Assembly: GCF_000943545.1 (NCBI RefSeq)
Contig: NZ_JTHP01000062.1
Location: 1 to 37,470, forward strand
Reading direction: 5' to 3'
Source of the DNA: Paenibacillus terrae
Lineage (GTDB): Bacteria; Bacillota; Bacilli; Paenibacillales; Paenibacillaceae
Length of the DNA stretch: 37,470 nucleotides
Below, piece by piece: positions 23,946 to 32,452 of the stretch. Every line of letters starts with the position of its first letter. Positions within the stretch are counted from its first letter, which is position 1. Both the position numbers and the translations under genes were made by a program. A model generated the notes under the pieces. The model saw nothing but the letters and a program-made list of their open reading frames with translations. It did not search any database and had not been told where the DNA came from.

Positions 23946-25442
23946 TCAGTTGACAAGTTGGTGTGCAAGTCTCTCACCGCTGTCTGGATTCCTTTCTACC
24001 ATACGTTGTTTTAATGCAGACAGTTCCGTGCATTTACGAATGGCTTCAGCGACCAGCTTGGCCATCTGTCTTGCTCCTTTATCAGAAAAATGAGTATTAT
24101 CCGTTACGCCCGCCTGGTAATTCGGATGCACTTTTTCAGGTAAATGCATAAATAACTGCTTAGATCCTTCTTCTCCCAGGGTACGATAAAGCTGCTGAGA
24201 AGCTTTAAAAATATCGAGCAGTGGTGTCCGTGTTTCCTCGGCTACTCGTCTCATCGCTGCGGGATAAGCTCCCACAGCAAGCGGATCAGGTTCTCCGTCT
24301 GCGGTAAAGCGGCGGCGGCTTACAGAGGTCAATAGCACTGGAATTCCACCACGCTCCCGAGCAGACTTGATACATTGAATTAGGTTTTGACGGTAGTCCC
24401 CGTCAGGATCGGTATAGCGGGTGGGATCTTCTTTCTTCTCATCGTTGTGTCCAAATTGAATAAACAGATAATCGCCGGCTCGAAAATCCTTTTCAATATG
24501 AGACAATCGACCTTCCGCTATAAAAGATTTAGTGCTTCGTCCATTAACCGCACGATTGTTCACTTGAACAGACGGGTCAAAATAACTCTGCAAGTGTTCG
24601 CCCCAGCCTGTCATCGGTTTTTCGGTAGCTCCTTTTTGGGCAGCCGTGGAATCACCAGCGATAAACAGCCTGGATGTGATCCGCTGTCCTTCCGTAACAT
24701 AGCTATGTTTTTGGAGCCACTTTTCCGCAAGAGCGAGCCATTGCTGGCACTCGCGGTTATCCTCAGCCAGCCCCAAGCCGTGTCGCCCTTCCTCAAATAC
24801 ATGCAGCTCAAATGAAATGCCTGCTCTGGATAATGCGGAAGCCAGCAACAAGCTGTTTTCGACCGGAACAGTGGCGTCATTGGCTGTTGTCCAAATAAAA
24901 GTTGGAGGGGTCTGTGAAGTCACTTGTTGATCGGATGAAAAGGCGTGAAGCTGCTCCTGTGTCGGCTGTTCACCTAAAAAATGAGTGCGGCTTCCGATAT
25001 GCGTATAAGCATCATGAAACGTAATCACGGGGTAGCCCAACAGCAGAAGATCGGGTTTTTCCGCCCCTCTGGTGGCGACGATGGAGGCCAAGTGCCCGCC
25101 TGCTGAAAATCCAACCAGACCGACTTGCTCCGGAATCACTTTCCAGTCTTTGGGCGTTTGTCGAATCCACCTCAGGGCATGTTCCACATCATCCAACAAG
25201 GAATCGACCTCAAAGTCTCCGACTTGATAATGCAGCACACCTGCATGAATACCTAAATCATTTAACCACCGAGCTATGGGTTCCCCCTCATGTGAAGCCA
25301 AGTGCTCGTAGCCACCGCCGGGCAGTACCAATATAAAAGGGCGAGCTTCATGGGCCACTGCTGGATAGAGGGAGAGAAAGGAAGTGTCTGCTGGAAATTC
25401 TTTTTTTACAATCTGTTCTTTATGACTAACAACGTGTAACAT
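23946..25442 (-). CDS. Bifunctional esterase: alpha/beta hydrolase fused to a CE12-type rhamnogalacturonan acetylesterase
   Basis: A 498-aa protein with two catalytic domains. Residues 1-240 form an alpha/beta hydrolase of the acetyl-esterase type: oxyanion segment LPGGGY (40-45), nucleophile S113 in GFSAGGHL, D189 and H221. Residues 256-498 form an SGNH hydrolase like CE12 rhamnogalacturonan acetylesterase (B. subtilis YesT/YesY family): GDSTAA with S265, GRST, GHNDE (331-335) and D448/H451 in DNTHFSD. No signal peptide is visible, so it would act on imported oligosaccharides. The two domains may remove acetyl groups from different positions. ATG 25442 follows GGAGGT. It is divergent from the regulator gene across 220 bases. 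Confidence 0.88.
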   Translation of the reverse strand: MLHVVSHKEQIVKKEFPADTSFLSLYPAVAHEARPFILVLPGGGYEHLASHEGEPIARWLNDLGIHAGVLHYQVGDFEVDSLLDDVEHALRWIRQTPKDWKVIPEQVGLVGFSAGGHLASIVATRGAEKPDLLLLGYPVITFHDAYTHIGSRTHFLGEQPTQEQLHAFSSDQQVTSQTPPTFIWTTANDATVPVENSLLLASALSRAGISFELHVFEEGRHGLGLAEDNRECQQWLALAEKWLQKHSYVTEGQRITSRLFIAGDSTAAQKGATEKPMTGWGEHLQSYFDPSVQVNNRAVNGRSTKSFIAEGRLSHIEKDFRAGDYLFIQFGHNDEKKEDPTRYTDPDGDYRQNLIQCIKSARERGGIPVLLTSVSRRRFTADGEPDPLAVGAYPAAMRRVAEETRTPLLDIFKASQQLYRTLGEEGSKQLFMHLPEKVHPNYQAGVTDNTHFSDKGARQMAKLVAEAIRKCTELSALKQRMVERNPDSGERLAHQLVN

Positions 25443-25611
25443 AAGGTACCTCCAAATTCCTTTTTTAAATTCTGCAAGCTAATCCAGATGAACATAAAAC
25501 GGGATGGGACGGATGTAATGGTATTTAACATTTCTGCTTAAAGAGTGGGCTTAAGTCCAGGTTTGTTTTTTAAATAAATGCACACGTGAAAAAAATGATT
25601 TAAACCTTGTT

Positions 25612-25627
25612 ATGAAAGCGCTATAAT
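25612..25627 (+). promoter_or_regulatory. cre-like site overlapping the regulator's -10
   Basis: ATGAAAGCGCTATAA (25612-25626) matches the CcpA consensus WTGNAANCGNWNNCW with one mismatch. It overlaps TATAAT (25622-25627), the likely -10 of the regulator gene, with TTTAAA 17 bases upstream as a weak -35. The near-palindrome could also affect the divergent esterase. Confidence 0.55.
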
Positions 25628-25662
25628 TTTGGTATGATGCAAAGAACCAAAGGGGGAGCGCA

Positions 25663-27924
25663 ATGAAAAAAGGCAGGATGTTCTACACCATTTTTATTAC
25701 GATTCTGGTTTTGGGAATAGGGTTGGTGGCCAGCTTCGGCAGCTACATCTATTTTACAACAATTAGCTCAGTCATGGAAAGGGTTTCCAACAGTAAACAA
25801 AGCTACATGACACAGATCAAAAACAGTCTGGAGCAGAAAATCCAAACGATTGAATATGCTTTTAATACGTATAGTACGACCAGTTCATTTGATGAAGTCG
25901 TAAAACATCCCATTACAGAAAAAGATTTTGTAGCGTATCGGAATGTGAATTCGCAACTCAATTATATTGCTACGATGGGATTAGAAGGAACGGAATACTC
26001 ACTGATTAGCCTGGATCAGAACTGGAAAATATCCAATGGAAGCCTGTCCTATTTGACTAAAACAGAACGGGAGAAGCTATTTAAAACCTATATCGACCAT
26101 CAGGATAAGGGGCTATTCTGGATTAAAACAGACAAGGGAATCCGCTTTGTTAATACCTTGCCTGTATTCTCCAAAAAGAAGCAAGCCATTGCGCTGTCGG
26201 ATATTTCGTTGCAAACGTTAAATCGTGCAATTCAAGCAGAGGATCACATGGCCGTTTTTATTCTGAATAAACAAGGCGATTTAATGTACGAAACCGAGCC
26301 CGTTGAACAATTATTGACCACCCAGCAGCTTCAGCACATTTCAGAGGCTACGGCTACACCCGACAATTCAGGCATGTTGACACTGGAAAAAACGAAGCAT
26401 CAGCCTGCTCAGCAGGTCATTTATGCCAAGTCTGCTTATAACAACTGGACGTATTTAACGATATTAGATAAAAAGGAGATCTCGAATGCATTCCAAACGA
26501 CCAAATTCGGGATCATCACGATGGTACTTGTACTCACACTCTTGATTGTGGTGGTGGCGTATATCATAGCCGTCTATTTTACAAAGCCATTCCAGCAAAT
26601 TAAACGCAGCCTGCCTAAAAATCCTAATTTTTCGTTCAAAAATGAGCCTTCCAAAAATGAAATTGACTGGATTATTGATTCCATTGACAGCATTGTAACG
26701 GAAAAGGAAAGCCTGGAAAGCCTCATTCAGTCCGAAATGCCACAGCTTGAAACCCAATTGATCCTTAACCTGTTTCGCAGGCGTATTTCAACAGAGGAAT
26801 TGGCACGAAAAATGCCACGTTTGGGCTATCCGCAACTGGAGAATCAAATGTATATTACCCTGTTGATTCAACTGGATAATCTGGGAGATCGGGAGCCCTC
26901 GGATAAGGACGTTTTACTGCTGGCTATTAACAAAATCGTAGAAGAAACCATTCCAGAGCAGCAGCGAATGCTTCCCATCATTTTGAACGATGACATCCAG
27001 GCGACCATTTTAATGTTTACAGGAAAGAATGAACAGGAAATAAACAAGCAAGTGCTGGATGATGCCACCCTTTTGATTCGAACCGTAAAAGAGTATTTGA
27101 ATGTATCCATCAGTATCGGCATTAGTAAATCGTATGACAATTTGATAGAAAGCAAGGAAGCCTGTGAGATGAGTAAGCAAGCCTTGCACCACCGTTTAAA
27201 TTTAGGCAAAGAATCCATTATATTTTATGAAGACATTTCCACAGTCATTTCAGGCCCGGTGCTGCTTCATTATCCGACGGAAATGGAATCGCAGCTGTTT
27301 GACGCCATTAGAATAGGAGATGAAGAGCAAGTACGACTTTCCGTACATTCCTTATTGACTGAAATAATGACAAAGAACAATCATTCCATGAACTTTGAGG
27401 TGCTGTTGGTGCGGTTTGTGAATAACCTCATTCAATTGGAGCAGCTGCTAGGGATCGAAGTGCTGCTGACGCAGAACAATCATGCGTTGTACCATCGTCT
27501 GCTGGACATTCGTAATCCGGAAGAGATCGAGCGTATGCTGGTGGAGCAAGTCATTTCCCCTATGGTAAAAAGTATGAAGGAGAAGACGAACCAGCAATTC
27601 CGCTGTCTCTCCGAGAAAATTGCCGCCATTATCCGGGCTGAATATGACCAGGAATTGTCACTGGAGCTTATTGGGGACCGTCTTCATTACAATCCCAATT
27701 ATTTAAGCAGTATTTTCAAAAAAGAATACGGTACGACGTTCAGCGAATATCTGATGGGCTACCGGTTGCAAATGGGCAAAAAGTGGCTCATTGAGACGGA
27801 TATGACGATTAAAGAAATCGCCGAGCGATTGCAATATCATAATCCGCAGAACTTTATCCGCTCGTTTCGGAAGAAGGAGCAGGTCACGCCCGGAGCATAC
27901 CGTAAGATGAAGCAAGCGAATTAA
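25663..27924 (+). CDS. Membrane-bound AraC-family transcriptional regulator (YesN/RhgR-like)
   Basis: A 753-aa sensor-regulator. Transmembrane helix 1 (about residues 8-31) is followed by an extracellular ligand domain (about 32-280), helix 2 (about 282-306, IITMVLVLTLLIVVV), a cytoplasmic linker region and a C-terminal AraC-type double helix-turn-helix (about 645-750; LHYNPNYLSSIFKKEYG, then HNPQNFIRSFRKKEQVTPG). This layout is common in Paenibacillus and matches regulators of pectin loci such as B. subtilis RhgR (YesS). It probably detects an extracellular pectic sugar or binding-protein complex and activates the flanking genes. ATG 25663 follows AGGGGGAG. Confidence 0.9.
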   Translation: MKKGRMFYTIFITILVLGIGLVASFGSYIYFTTISSVMERVSNSKQSYMTQIKNSLEQKIQTIEYAFNTYSTTSSFDEVVKHPITEKDFVAYRNVNSQLNYIATMGLEGTEYSLISLDQNWKISNGSLSYLTKTEREKLFKTYIDHQDKGLFWIKTDKGIRFVNTLPVFSKKKQAIALSDISLQTLNRAIQAEDHMAVFILNKQGDLMYETEPVEQLLTTQQLQHISEATATPDNSGMLTLEKTKHQPAQQVIYAKSAYNNWTYLTILDKKEISNAFQTTKFGIITMVLVLTLLIVVVAYIIAVYFTKPFQQIKRSLPKNPNFSFKNEPSKNEIDWIIDSIDSIVTEKESLESLIQSEMPQLETQLILNLFRRRISTEELARKMPRLGYPQLENQMYITLLIQLDNLGDREPSDKDVLLLAINKIVEETIPEQQRMLPIILNDDIQATILMFTGKNEQEINKQVLDDATLLIRTVKEYLNVSISIGISKSYDNLIESKEACEMSKQALHHRLNLGKESIIFYEDISTVISGPVLLHYPTEMESQLFDAIRIGDEEQVRLSVHSLLTEIMTKNNHSMNFEVLLVRFVNNLIQLEQLLGIEVLLTQNNHALYHRLLDIRNPEEIERMLVEQVISPMVKSMKEKTNQQFRCLSEKIAAIIRAEYDQELSLELIGDRLHYNPNYLSSIFKKEYGTTFSEYLMGYRLQMGKKWLIETDMTIKEIAERLQYHNPQNFIRSFRKKEQVTPGAYRKMKQAN

Positions 27925-27954
27925 AATGAACTTCACTAGCAATCGAGGGGCAGT

Positions 27955-28839
27955 TTATCCTTTTACCGCCCCTAGTAATGCTCCTTTGACAAAGTGTTTT
28001 TGCACAAATGGATACACGATTAGCATAGGAACGGTTGCCACCACAATGACCGCCATCTTAATCGTCTGCGCAGGTGGGATGACATCCACAGAAGTTCCTT
28101 CTGCCTGCATACCACTGGAAACGATTACAATTTGGCGAAGCAAGACCTGAATAGGCCATTTGGCGGAATCATTAATATAGAGAATGGCATGCATATACGT
28201 ATTCCAGTAGGCTACCGCGTAGAAAAGTGAAATGGTTGCAATAGAGGGCATCGCTAACGGCAGCATAATTTTAAAGAAGATGCCAAAATCGTTGCACCCG
28301 TCCATCTTGGCCGATTCCTCTAGATCATCCGGCAACGCCTGAAAAAAGTTACGCATAATAATCAGGTTAAACGCATTAATGGCCACGGGAAGAATAAGGG
28401 ACCAATACGAATTGATAAGCCCCATGCTTTTTACAACCAGGAAAGTTGGAATCATACCCCCGCTAAACAACATGGAAAATACTACAATGAAGTTAATCGT
28501 ATTTCGGCCAAGCAGATATCTTCGGGATAATCCGTACGCCATAAAAGCAGTAAAGATCATACTCACCACGGTACCGACGACAGTCACTCCGATCGAAACC
28601 CCTAGTCCTCTGAAAATCGTTGGGGTCGACAGGATATACCGATATGCATCCAGGGAAAAAGTGACAGGGAACAAAATGAATTTTTTAGCTACCACTTCTT
28701 GGGTTGAAGCAAAAGAGCTGGCAATGATATTCAGAAAAGGCAAGAGACAAGTGAGGGCAATGAGAATTAATAAAGTACTGTTTACGATGGTAAAAATACG
28801 ACTGCCCAGCGATTCTTTTTTTAGTGATTTTTGCGCCAA
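27955..28839 (-). CDS. Carbohydrate ABC transporter permease, LplC/YtcP-like (CUT1)
   Basis: A 294-aa inner-membrane permease with six predicted helices and the cytoplasmic EAA loop EESAKMDGCNDFGIFFKIMLP, which docks the ATPase. It resembles the LplC/YtcP/YesQ group that pairs with LplB-type partners to import pectic or complex oligosaccharides. I chose TTG 28839 because GAGGAGGT lies seven bases upstream; the frame stays open to 28971 but that extension has no family support. It is convergent with the regulator and divergent from its partner permease, which is unusual for this family. Confidence 0.9.
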   Translation of the reverse strand: MAQKSLKKESLGSRIFTIVNSTLLILIALTCLLPFLNIIASSFASTQEVVAKKFILFPVTFSLDAYRYILSTPTIFRGLGVSIGVTVVGTVVSMIFTAFMAYGLSRRYLLGRNTINFIVVFSMLFSGGMIPTFLVVKSMGLINSYWSLILPVAINAFNLIIMRNFFQALPDDLEESAKMDGCNDFGIFFKIMLPLAMPSIATISLFYAVAYWNTYMHAILYINDSAKWPIQVLLRQIVIVSSGMQAEGTSVDVIPPAQTIKMAVIVVATVPMLIVYPFVQKHFVKGALLGAVKG

Positions 28840-28853
28840 GTGATTGACCTCCT

Positions 28854-28868
28854 CGTAATCGTTTACAT
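28854..28868 (-). promoter_or_regulatory. cre-like site upstream of the reverse-strand permease
   Basis: On the reverse strand ATGTAAACGATTACG fits the CcpA consensus except at the last base. It lies just upstream of the permease's ribosome binding site, so it would sit in the leader or transcript start. Confidence 0.5.
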
Positions 28869-28944
28869 GTAAACTGTACCAAGAGGGTGGAATTCCGTAT
28901 ATAATCAAATCTTGAGGTGTTCTCCTAAGCATGGAAAAAAGAGG

Positions 28945-28976
28945 GTAATCATTAGGTTGTGTAGTAATCATTAGGT
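28945..28976. promoter_or_regulatory. Paired 13-base direct repeat, candidate AraC-type operator
   Basis: GTAATCATTAGGT occurs exactly at 28945-28957 and again at 28964-28976, a period of 19 bases. It lies centrally between the divergent permease genes. AraC-family proteins typically bind such direct half-sites, so the membrane regulator is a natural candidate. Confidence 0.55.
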
Positions 28977-29013
28977 AAGGTGAAAAGCCGGAAAATAGGC
29001 GGTATATAAGGTT

Positions 29014-29043
29014 TTGTAAACGCTATCATTTGATGATTATATG
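29014..29043 (+). promoter_or_regulatory. cre site overlapping a candidate promoter of the transporter operon
   Basis: TTGTAAACGCTATCA (29014-29028) is a perfect match to WTGNAANCGNWNNCW. TTGTAA itself may be a -35, with TATATG (29038-29043) as -10 at 18-base spacing, so CcpA binding would block transcription initiation. Confidence 0.65.
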
Positions 29044-29067
29044 CGTAATGCCAAAAATAACGTACTC

Positions 29068-29082
29068 TTGAAAACGTATACA
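29068..29082 (+). promoter_or_regulatory. Second cre site, in the leader of the transporter operon
   Basis: TTGAAAACGTATACA is a second perfect cre match, 26 bases before the first permease codon on the + strand. It could act as a roadblock to elongation. Confidence 0.65.
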
Positions 29083-29107
29083 TAAACGTTTGAAGGAGGT
29101 CGAGCTA

Positions 29108-30079
29108 ATGAAAGTTTCAAGTGTCCCGTCACCGAACATGAAACCGAATATGAAAATGAAAAAGAACAACAGAACGACGGAAAATCTTTTACGTATGCAA
29201 AAACATAAGTTGCTGTACCTAATGGTTTTACCCGGGCTAGTGTACTTCATTATTTTTAAATATTTCCCTATGGGCGGCTTGGTCATTGCGTTTCAGGATT
29301 ATCAAGCCTTTCTGGGAATCACGGGCAGCCCGTGGGTAGGAATGAAGCATTTCATTCGTTTATTTACCGAGCCTACGTTTTTCATGCTATTACGTAACAC
29401 CCTGGTTTTGTTTGCGCTCAACATTGTGATTTTCTTTCCATTACCGATCATTTTGGCATTGATGCTGAATGAGGTCAGGAAGCGTGTGTTTAAAAATATC
29501 ATCCAAACGATTATCTACATCCCGCACTTTATGTCATGGGTCATCATTGTTTCGATTTCTTATGTATTTTTAACCGTAGACGGCGGGGTGCTAAATGAAA
29601 TGATTGCTGCGCTAGGCGGTGAGAAGATCAGCTTCTTAACTTCCCCGGAATGGTTGCGTACCGTTTATATGGGGCAAGTGATCTGGAAGGAACTTGGCTG
29701 GTCTACCATCATTTATCTGTCGGCGATTACGGTCGTGGATACGCAACTGTATGAGGCAGCAGAAATGGACGGTGCCGGACGTCTCCGAAAAACATGGCAT
29801 GTTACCTTGCCTGCAATTCGCCCAGTCATTATTACGTTGTTAATTTTGAAAATTGGCAGCACGCTGGATTTGGGCTTTGAGCATATGTATCTGCTATTGA
29901 ACTCACTAAACCGCGAGGTTGCTGAAATCTTTGATACCTACATTTATACAGCGGGCTTAAAGAATGGACAATTGAGTTTTAGTACGACGGTAGGACTTTT
30001 TAAAGGCGTGGTGGGATTAATTCTGATCATGGGCTCCAATCGACTGGCCAAGAAATTTGGTGAAGACGGCGTTTACTAA
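29108..30079 (+). CDS. Carbohydrate ABC transporter permease, LplB/YteP-like (CUT1)
   Basis: A 323-aa membrane permease with six helices after a basic 35-residue N-terminus. The EAA loop reads EAAEMDGAGRLRKTWHVTLP. It belongs to the LplB/YteP/YesP group and is the heteromeric partner of the reverse-strand permease. I chose ATG 29108 because AAGGAGGT (29093-29100) lies seven bases upstream. An in-frame TTG at 29090 overlaps that site and is rejected. It heads the + strand unit with the DUF624 gene, the binding protein and the enzymes. Confidence 0.92.
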   Translation: MKVSSVPSPNMKPNMKMKKNNRTTENLLRMQKHKLLYLMVLPGLVYFIIFKYFPMGGLVIAFQDYQAFLGITGSPWVGMKHFIRLFTEPTFFMLLRNTLVLFALNIVIFFPLPIILALMLNEVRKRVFKNIIQTIIYIPHFMSWVIIVSISYVFLTVDGGVLNEMIAALGGEKISFLTSPEWLRTVYMGQVIWKELGWSTIIYLSAITVVDTQLYEAAEMDGAGRLRKTWHVTLPAIRPVIITLLILKIGSTLDLGFEHMYLLLNSLNREVAEIFDTYIYTAGLKNGQLSFSTTVGLFKGVVGLILIMGSNRLAKKFGEDGVY

Positions 30080-30100
30080 TGACGACGGGAAGGATGCGGA

Positions 30101-30724
30101 ATGGTACGGTTTGTAGAAAACATGAACAAATGGTGCATGCGCCTGCTCCGGCTGGTTTACCTTAATTTGCTGTGGACGGTTGCGACGATCCTGGGCCTGG
30201 GATTTATAGGCGTGGGACCTGCAACTGTCGCTATGCTCAGTATTTTAAGGCAATGGATTCGGGGGAATGAGGAAGTCGCCATTTTCTCCACGTTTGTACG
30301 TTACTTTAGAGAAAGCTTTAAAGAAGCGGCGATCATTGGAGCGATTTACAGCCTCGTGGGCTACGTGCTCTACGTGGATATCGTCAATGTCTCGTCCTGG
30401 TATGTTCGCGTAGTGTTGCTTATTGGAGCCTTTTTGTATCTCATCTCCTTGGCGTACATTTTCCCGTTACTGGCTCATTATGATTGGAAAGGGATTAAGC
30501 TGAAAATCAGGATGTCTGTGGTGATTGGGTTTTCGTATTTACAATATACACTTGTTCTTTTTGTTGCGATTGTCGCGCTTTTTACATTGATTCTAGGCTT
30601 GTACCCAGGAATTCTGACTTTTGCCGGAGCCAGTATCATCGGTTATCTCGTGATGTGGATGACGCATCAGGTGTTTAGCAAAATAGAGCGAGAGGTTCTG
30701 GTGAAAGAGGAAGATATGGCATGA
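30101..30724 (+). CDS. DUF624 (YesL/YteU family) membrane protein
   Basis: A 207-aa protein with about five predicted transmembrane helices and the family block VYLNLLWTVATILGL with GVGPATVAML. DUF624 proteins occur almost always inside pectin or oligosaccharide ABC importer operons (YesL and YteU in B. subtilis). Their role is not established; an accessory role in transport is likely from context. ATG 30101 follows GGGAAGGATG. It is 21 bases after the permease and 28 before the binding protein. Confidence 0.88.
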   Translation: MVRFVENMNKWCMRLLRLVYLNLLWTVATILGLGFIGVGPATVAMLSILRQWIRGNEEVAIFSTFVRYFRESFKEAAIIGAIYSLVGYVLYVDIVNVSSWYVRVVLLIGAFLYLISLAYIFPLLAHYDWKGIKLKIRMSVVIGFSYLQYTLVLFVAIVALFTLILGLYPGILTFAGASIIGYLVMWMTHQVFSKIEREVLVKEEDMA

Positions 30725-30752
30725 ATATACGATCAGAAAAGGAGCAAACACA

Positions 30753-32273
30753 ATGAAAAAAGGAATCACGATGAAAAAGGGAGTATCGGGCCTTCTTGCC
30801 GTACTTATGGTCATGAGTGTTTTTTTAGCTGCTTGCGGTGACAAGGGGGCAGAGGATCAAGGCAGCCAAACCTATGATCCGAATTCAAAGCTGGAATTAA
30901 CCTGGTTAAATGTATTGCATACAGCCTCTCCACCTACAGACACGATTAAGAACAAAATTGAAAAATACACCAATTCCAAGATTACGTTCAACTGGGTTCC
31001 TGATGCGTCCAAAGAAGAGAGAATCACTACAGCGCTGGCGTCCGGTGAATTGGCGGATATCGTGACTCTTACGATGATGACAAATTCTTCAGTTCGAAGT
31101 TCATTGAAATCAGGTCTATTCTGGGATGTAGGGAGCTATTTGGACGATTATGACAATTTAAAAAAGATACCTCCCGAAGTTAGAAATGCAGCTTCCATCG
31201 AGGGAGTTCTGTATGGAGTTCCATTCCAGAAAAATTTGGCACGAGCAGGCTTGGTTATCCGCAAGGATTGGCTGGATCGTTTAGGACTTAAAGTACCTAC
31301 GACCCTGGATGAACTTTACGAAGTTGCGAGAGCGTTTACAGAAGATGACCCGGACGGTAATGGCAAAAAGGATACGACAGGCTTTGGCGACAGATCTGAT
31401 CTGCGCTACAGCAGCTTTAAAACCTTAAGCTCTTATTTTGGCACACCTAATGGCTGGAAAGTAGATGAGAATGGCAAGTTTACGCCGGAATTTGATACAC
31501 CTCAATATTTGGAGACGTTAAAGTATTCCAATAAATTATATAAGAACGGGTATGTATCGAAGGATTTCGCCGTAACCGCTAAAACCGATCAGCAGCAGCA
31601 ATTTGCTCAAGGGAAAACCGGGATTTATACGGGAATGGTGGATATCACCAACTTGAGAAATCTGTCACAAGGCTTGCAAAAGGGTCTTGAGCTGGTGCCT
31701 GTAAACAAAATCTCCAATGGAGACGGTAAATATCACATTTGGTCCGAGGGCAGCGGAGTTGGCGGTTTGCTGGCATTTCCTAAATCCGAGGTGAAGACGG
31801 AAGCTCAATTGAAAAGATTGCTTCAATTTGTCAATGATTTGATTGATGAAGAAGTATTTATGGACATGACAGGTGGTATCAAGGGAACTCATTATGACAT
31901 TGATAATGAAGGAGCTTTCAGAATTATTAACACCGATTTGTGGCAAGCAGATGTACAGCCATTTGCAAGTTCCAGACCGAGCGAAGTGACGTATACGTTA
32001 AAAGATGCCAACCCTGAAAAGGAACTATCCAATCAATTAATCAAGGAAAATAACGAATTTGCCGTTTTGGACCCAACCGTTCCTCTGGATTCTGTAACTG
32101 CCAATGAAAAAGGAACTGAACTCGAAAAAATTATTACCGATGCTACGTTCAAATTTATTATGGGTGAGACCGATGAAGCCGGATTTAAAGCTGCGGTAGA
32201 AAACTGGAAAAAATCCGGTGGCTCACAGATTATTACGGAATACGAGGAAGCGTATAAGAAATCGAAAAAATAA
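30753..32273 (+). CDS. Extracellular solute-binding lipoprotein of the ABC importer
   Basis: A 506-aa lipoprotein. The signal peptide runs to the lipobox FLAAC with C28 as lipidated cysteine, followed by an acidic spacer (GDKGAEDQGS). The mature part is a family 1-type binding protein similar to LplA/YtcQ, with LELTWLNVL at the first strand and an EF-hand-like DDPDGNGKKDTTGFG loop. It would capture oligosaccharide outside the cell and deliver it to the two permeases. LspA, encoded in this window, would process it. ATG 30753 follows AAAGGAG; ATG 30771 is a less likely alternative. Confidence 0.93.
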   Translation: MKKGITMKKGVSGLLAVLMVMSVFLAACGDKGAEDQGSQTYDPNSKLELTWLNVLHTASPPTDTIKNKIEKYTNSKITFNWVPDASKEERITTALASGELADIVTLTMMTNSSVRSSLKSGLFWDVGSYLDDYDNLKKIPPEVRNAASIEGVLYGVPFQKNLARAGLVIRKDWLDRLGLKVPTTLDELYEVARAFTEDDPDGNGKKDTTGFGDRSDLRYSSFKTLSSYFGTPNGWKVDENGKFTPEFDTPQYLETLKYSNKLYKNGYVSKDFAVTAKTDQQQQFAQGKTGIYTGMVDITNLRNLSQGLQKGLELVPVNKISNGDGKYHIWSEGSGVGGLLAFPKSEVKTEAQLKRLLQFVNDLIDEEVFMDMTGGIKGTHYDIDNEGAFRIINTDLWQADVQPFASSRPSEVTYTLKDANPEKELSNQLIKENNEFAVLDPTVPLDSVTANEKGTELEKIITDATFKFIMGETDEAGFKAAVENWKKSGGSQIITEYEEAYKKSKK

Positions 32274-32282
32274 GGATATAGA

Positions 32283-32408
32283 TATAGGTTGAACATCAGT
32301 GTACATGAAGTGCCACTACGCAGGCGGATGGTGCTTACCATCGCTGACGCTTGTTCAGCACCATTCCGCCTACTCTGTTTTCCAGTGTATTTTTAAGTTC
32401 AGCCTATA
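32283..32408 (+). repeat. Nested stem-loop between binding-protein and GH28 genes
   Basis: The outer stem TATAGGTTGAAC (32283-32294) pairs with GTTCAGCCTATA (32397-32408) with one G-T pair. The inner stem AGGCGGATGGTGCT (32322-32335) pairs with AGCACCATTCCGCCT (32357-32371) with one bulged base. No T-run follows directly. This is the usual place for a stabilising hairpin that keeps binding-protein mRNA abundant. Confidence 0.75.
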
Positions 32409-32452
32409 AATCATTTTCGTATTCACAAAAAATGAAGACAGGAGAGAACGAG

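Noticed and set aside
28840..28971. Longer reading frame for the reverse-strand permease
   Set aside because: The extension covers the control region with the direct repeats and a cre site and has no permease-like sequence; TTG 28839 has an ideal ribosome binding site.
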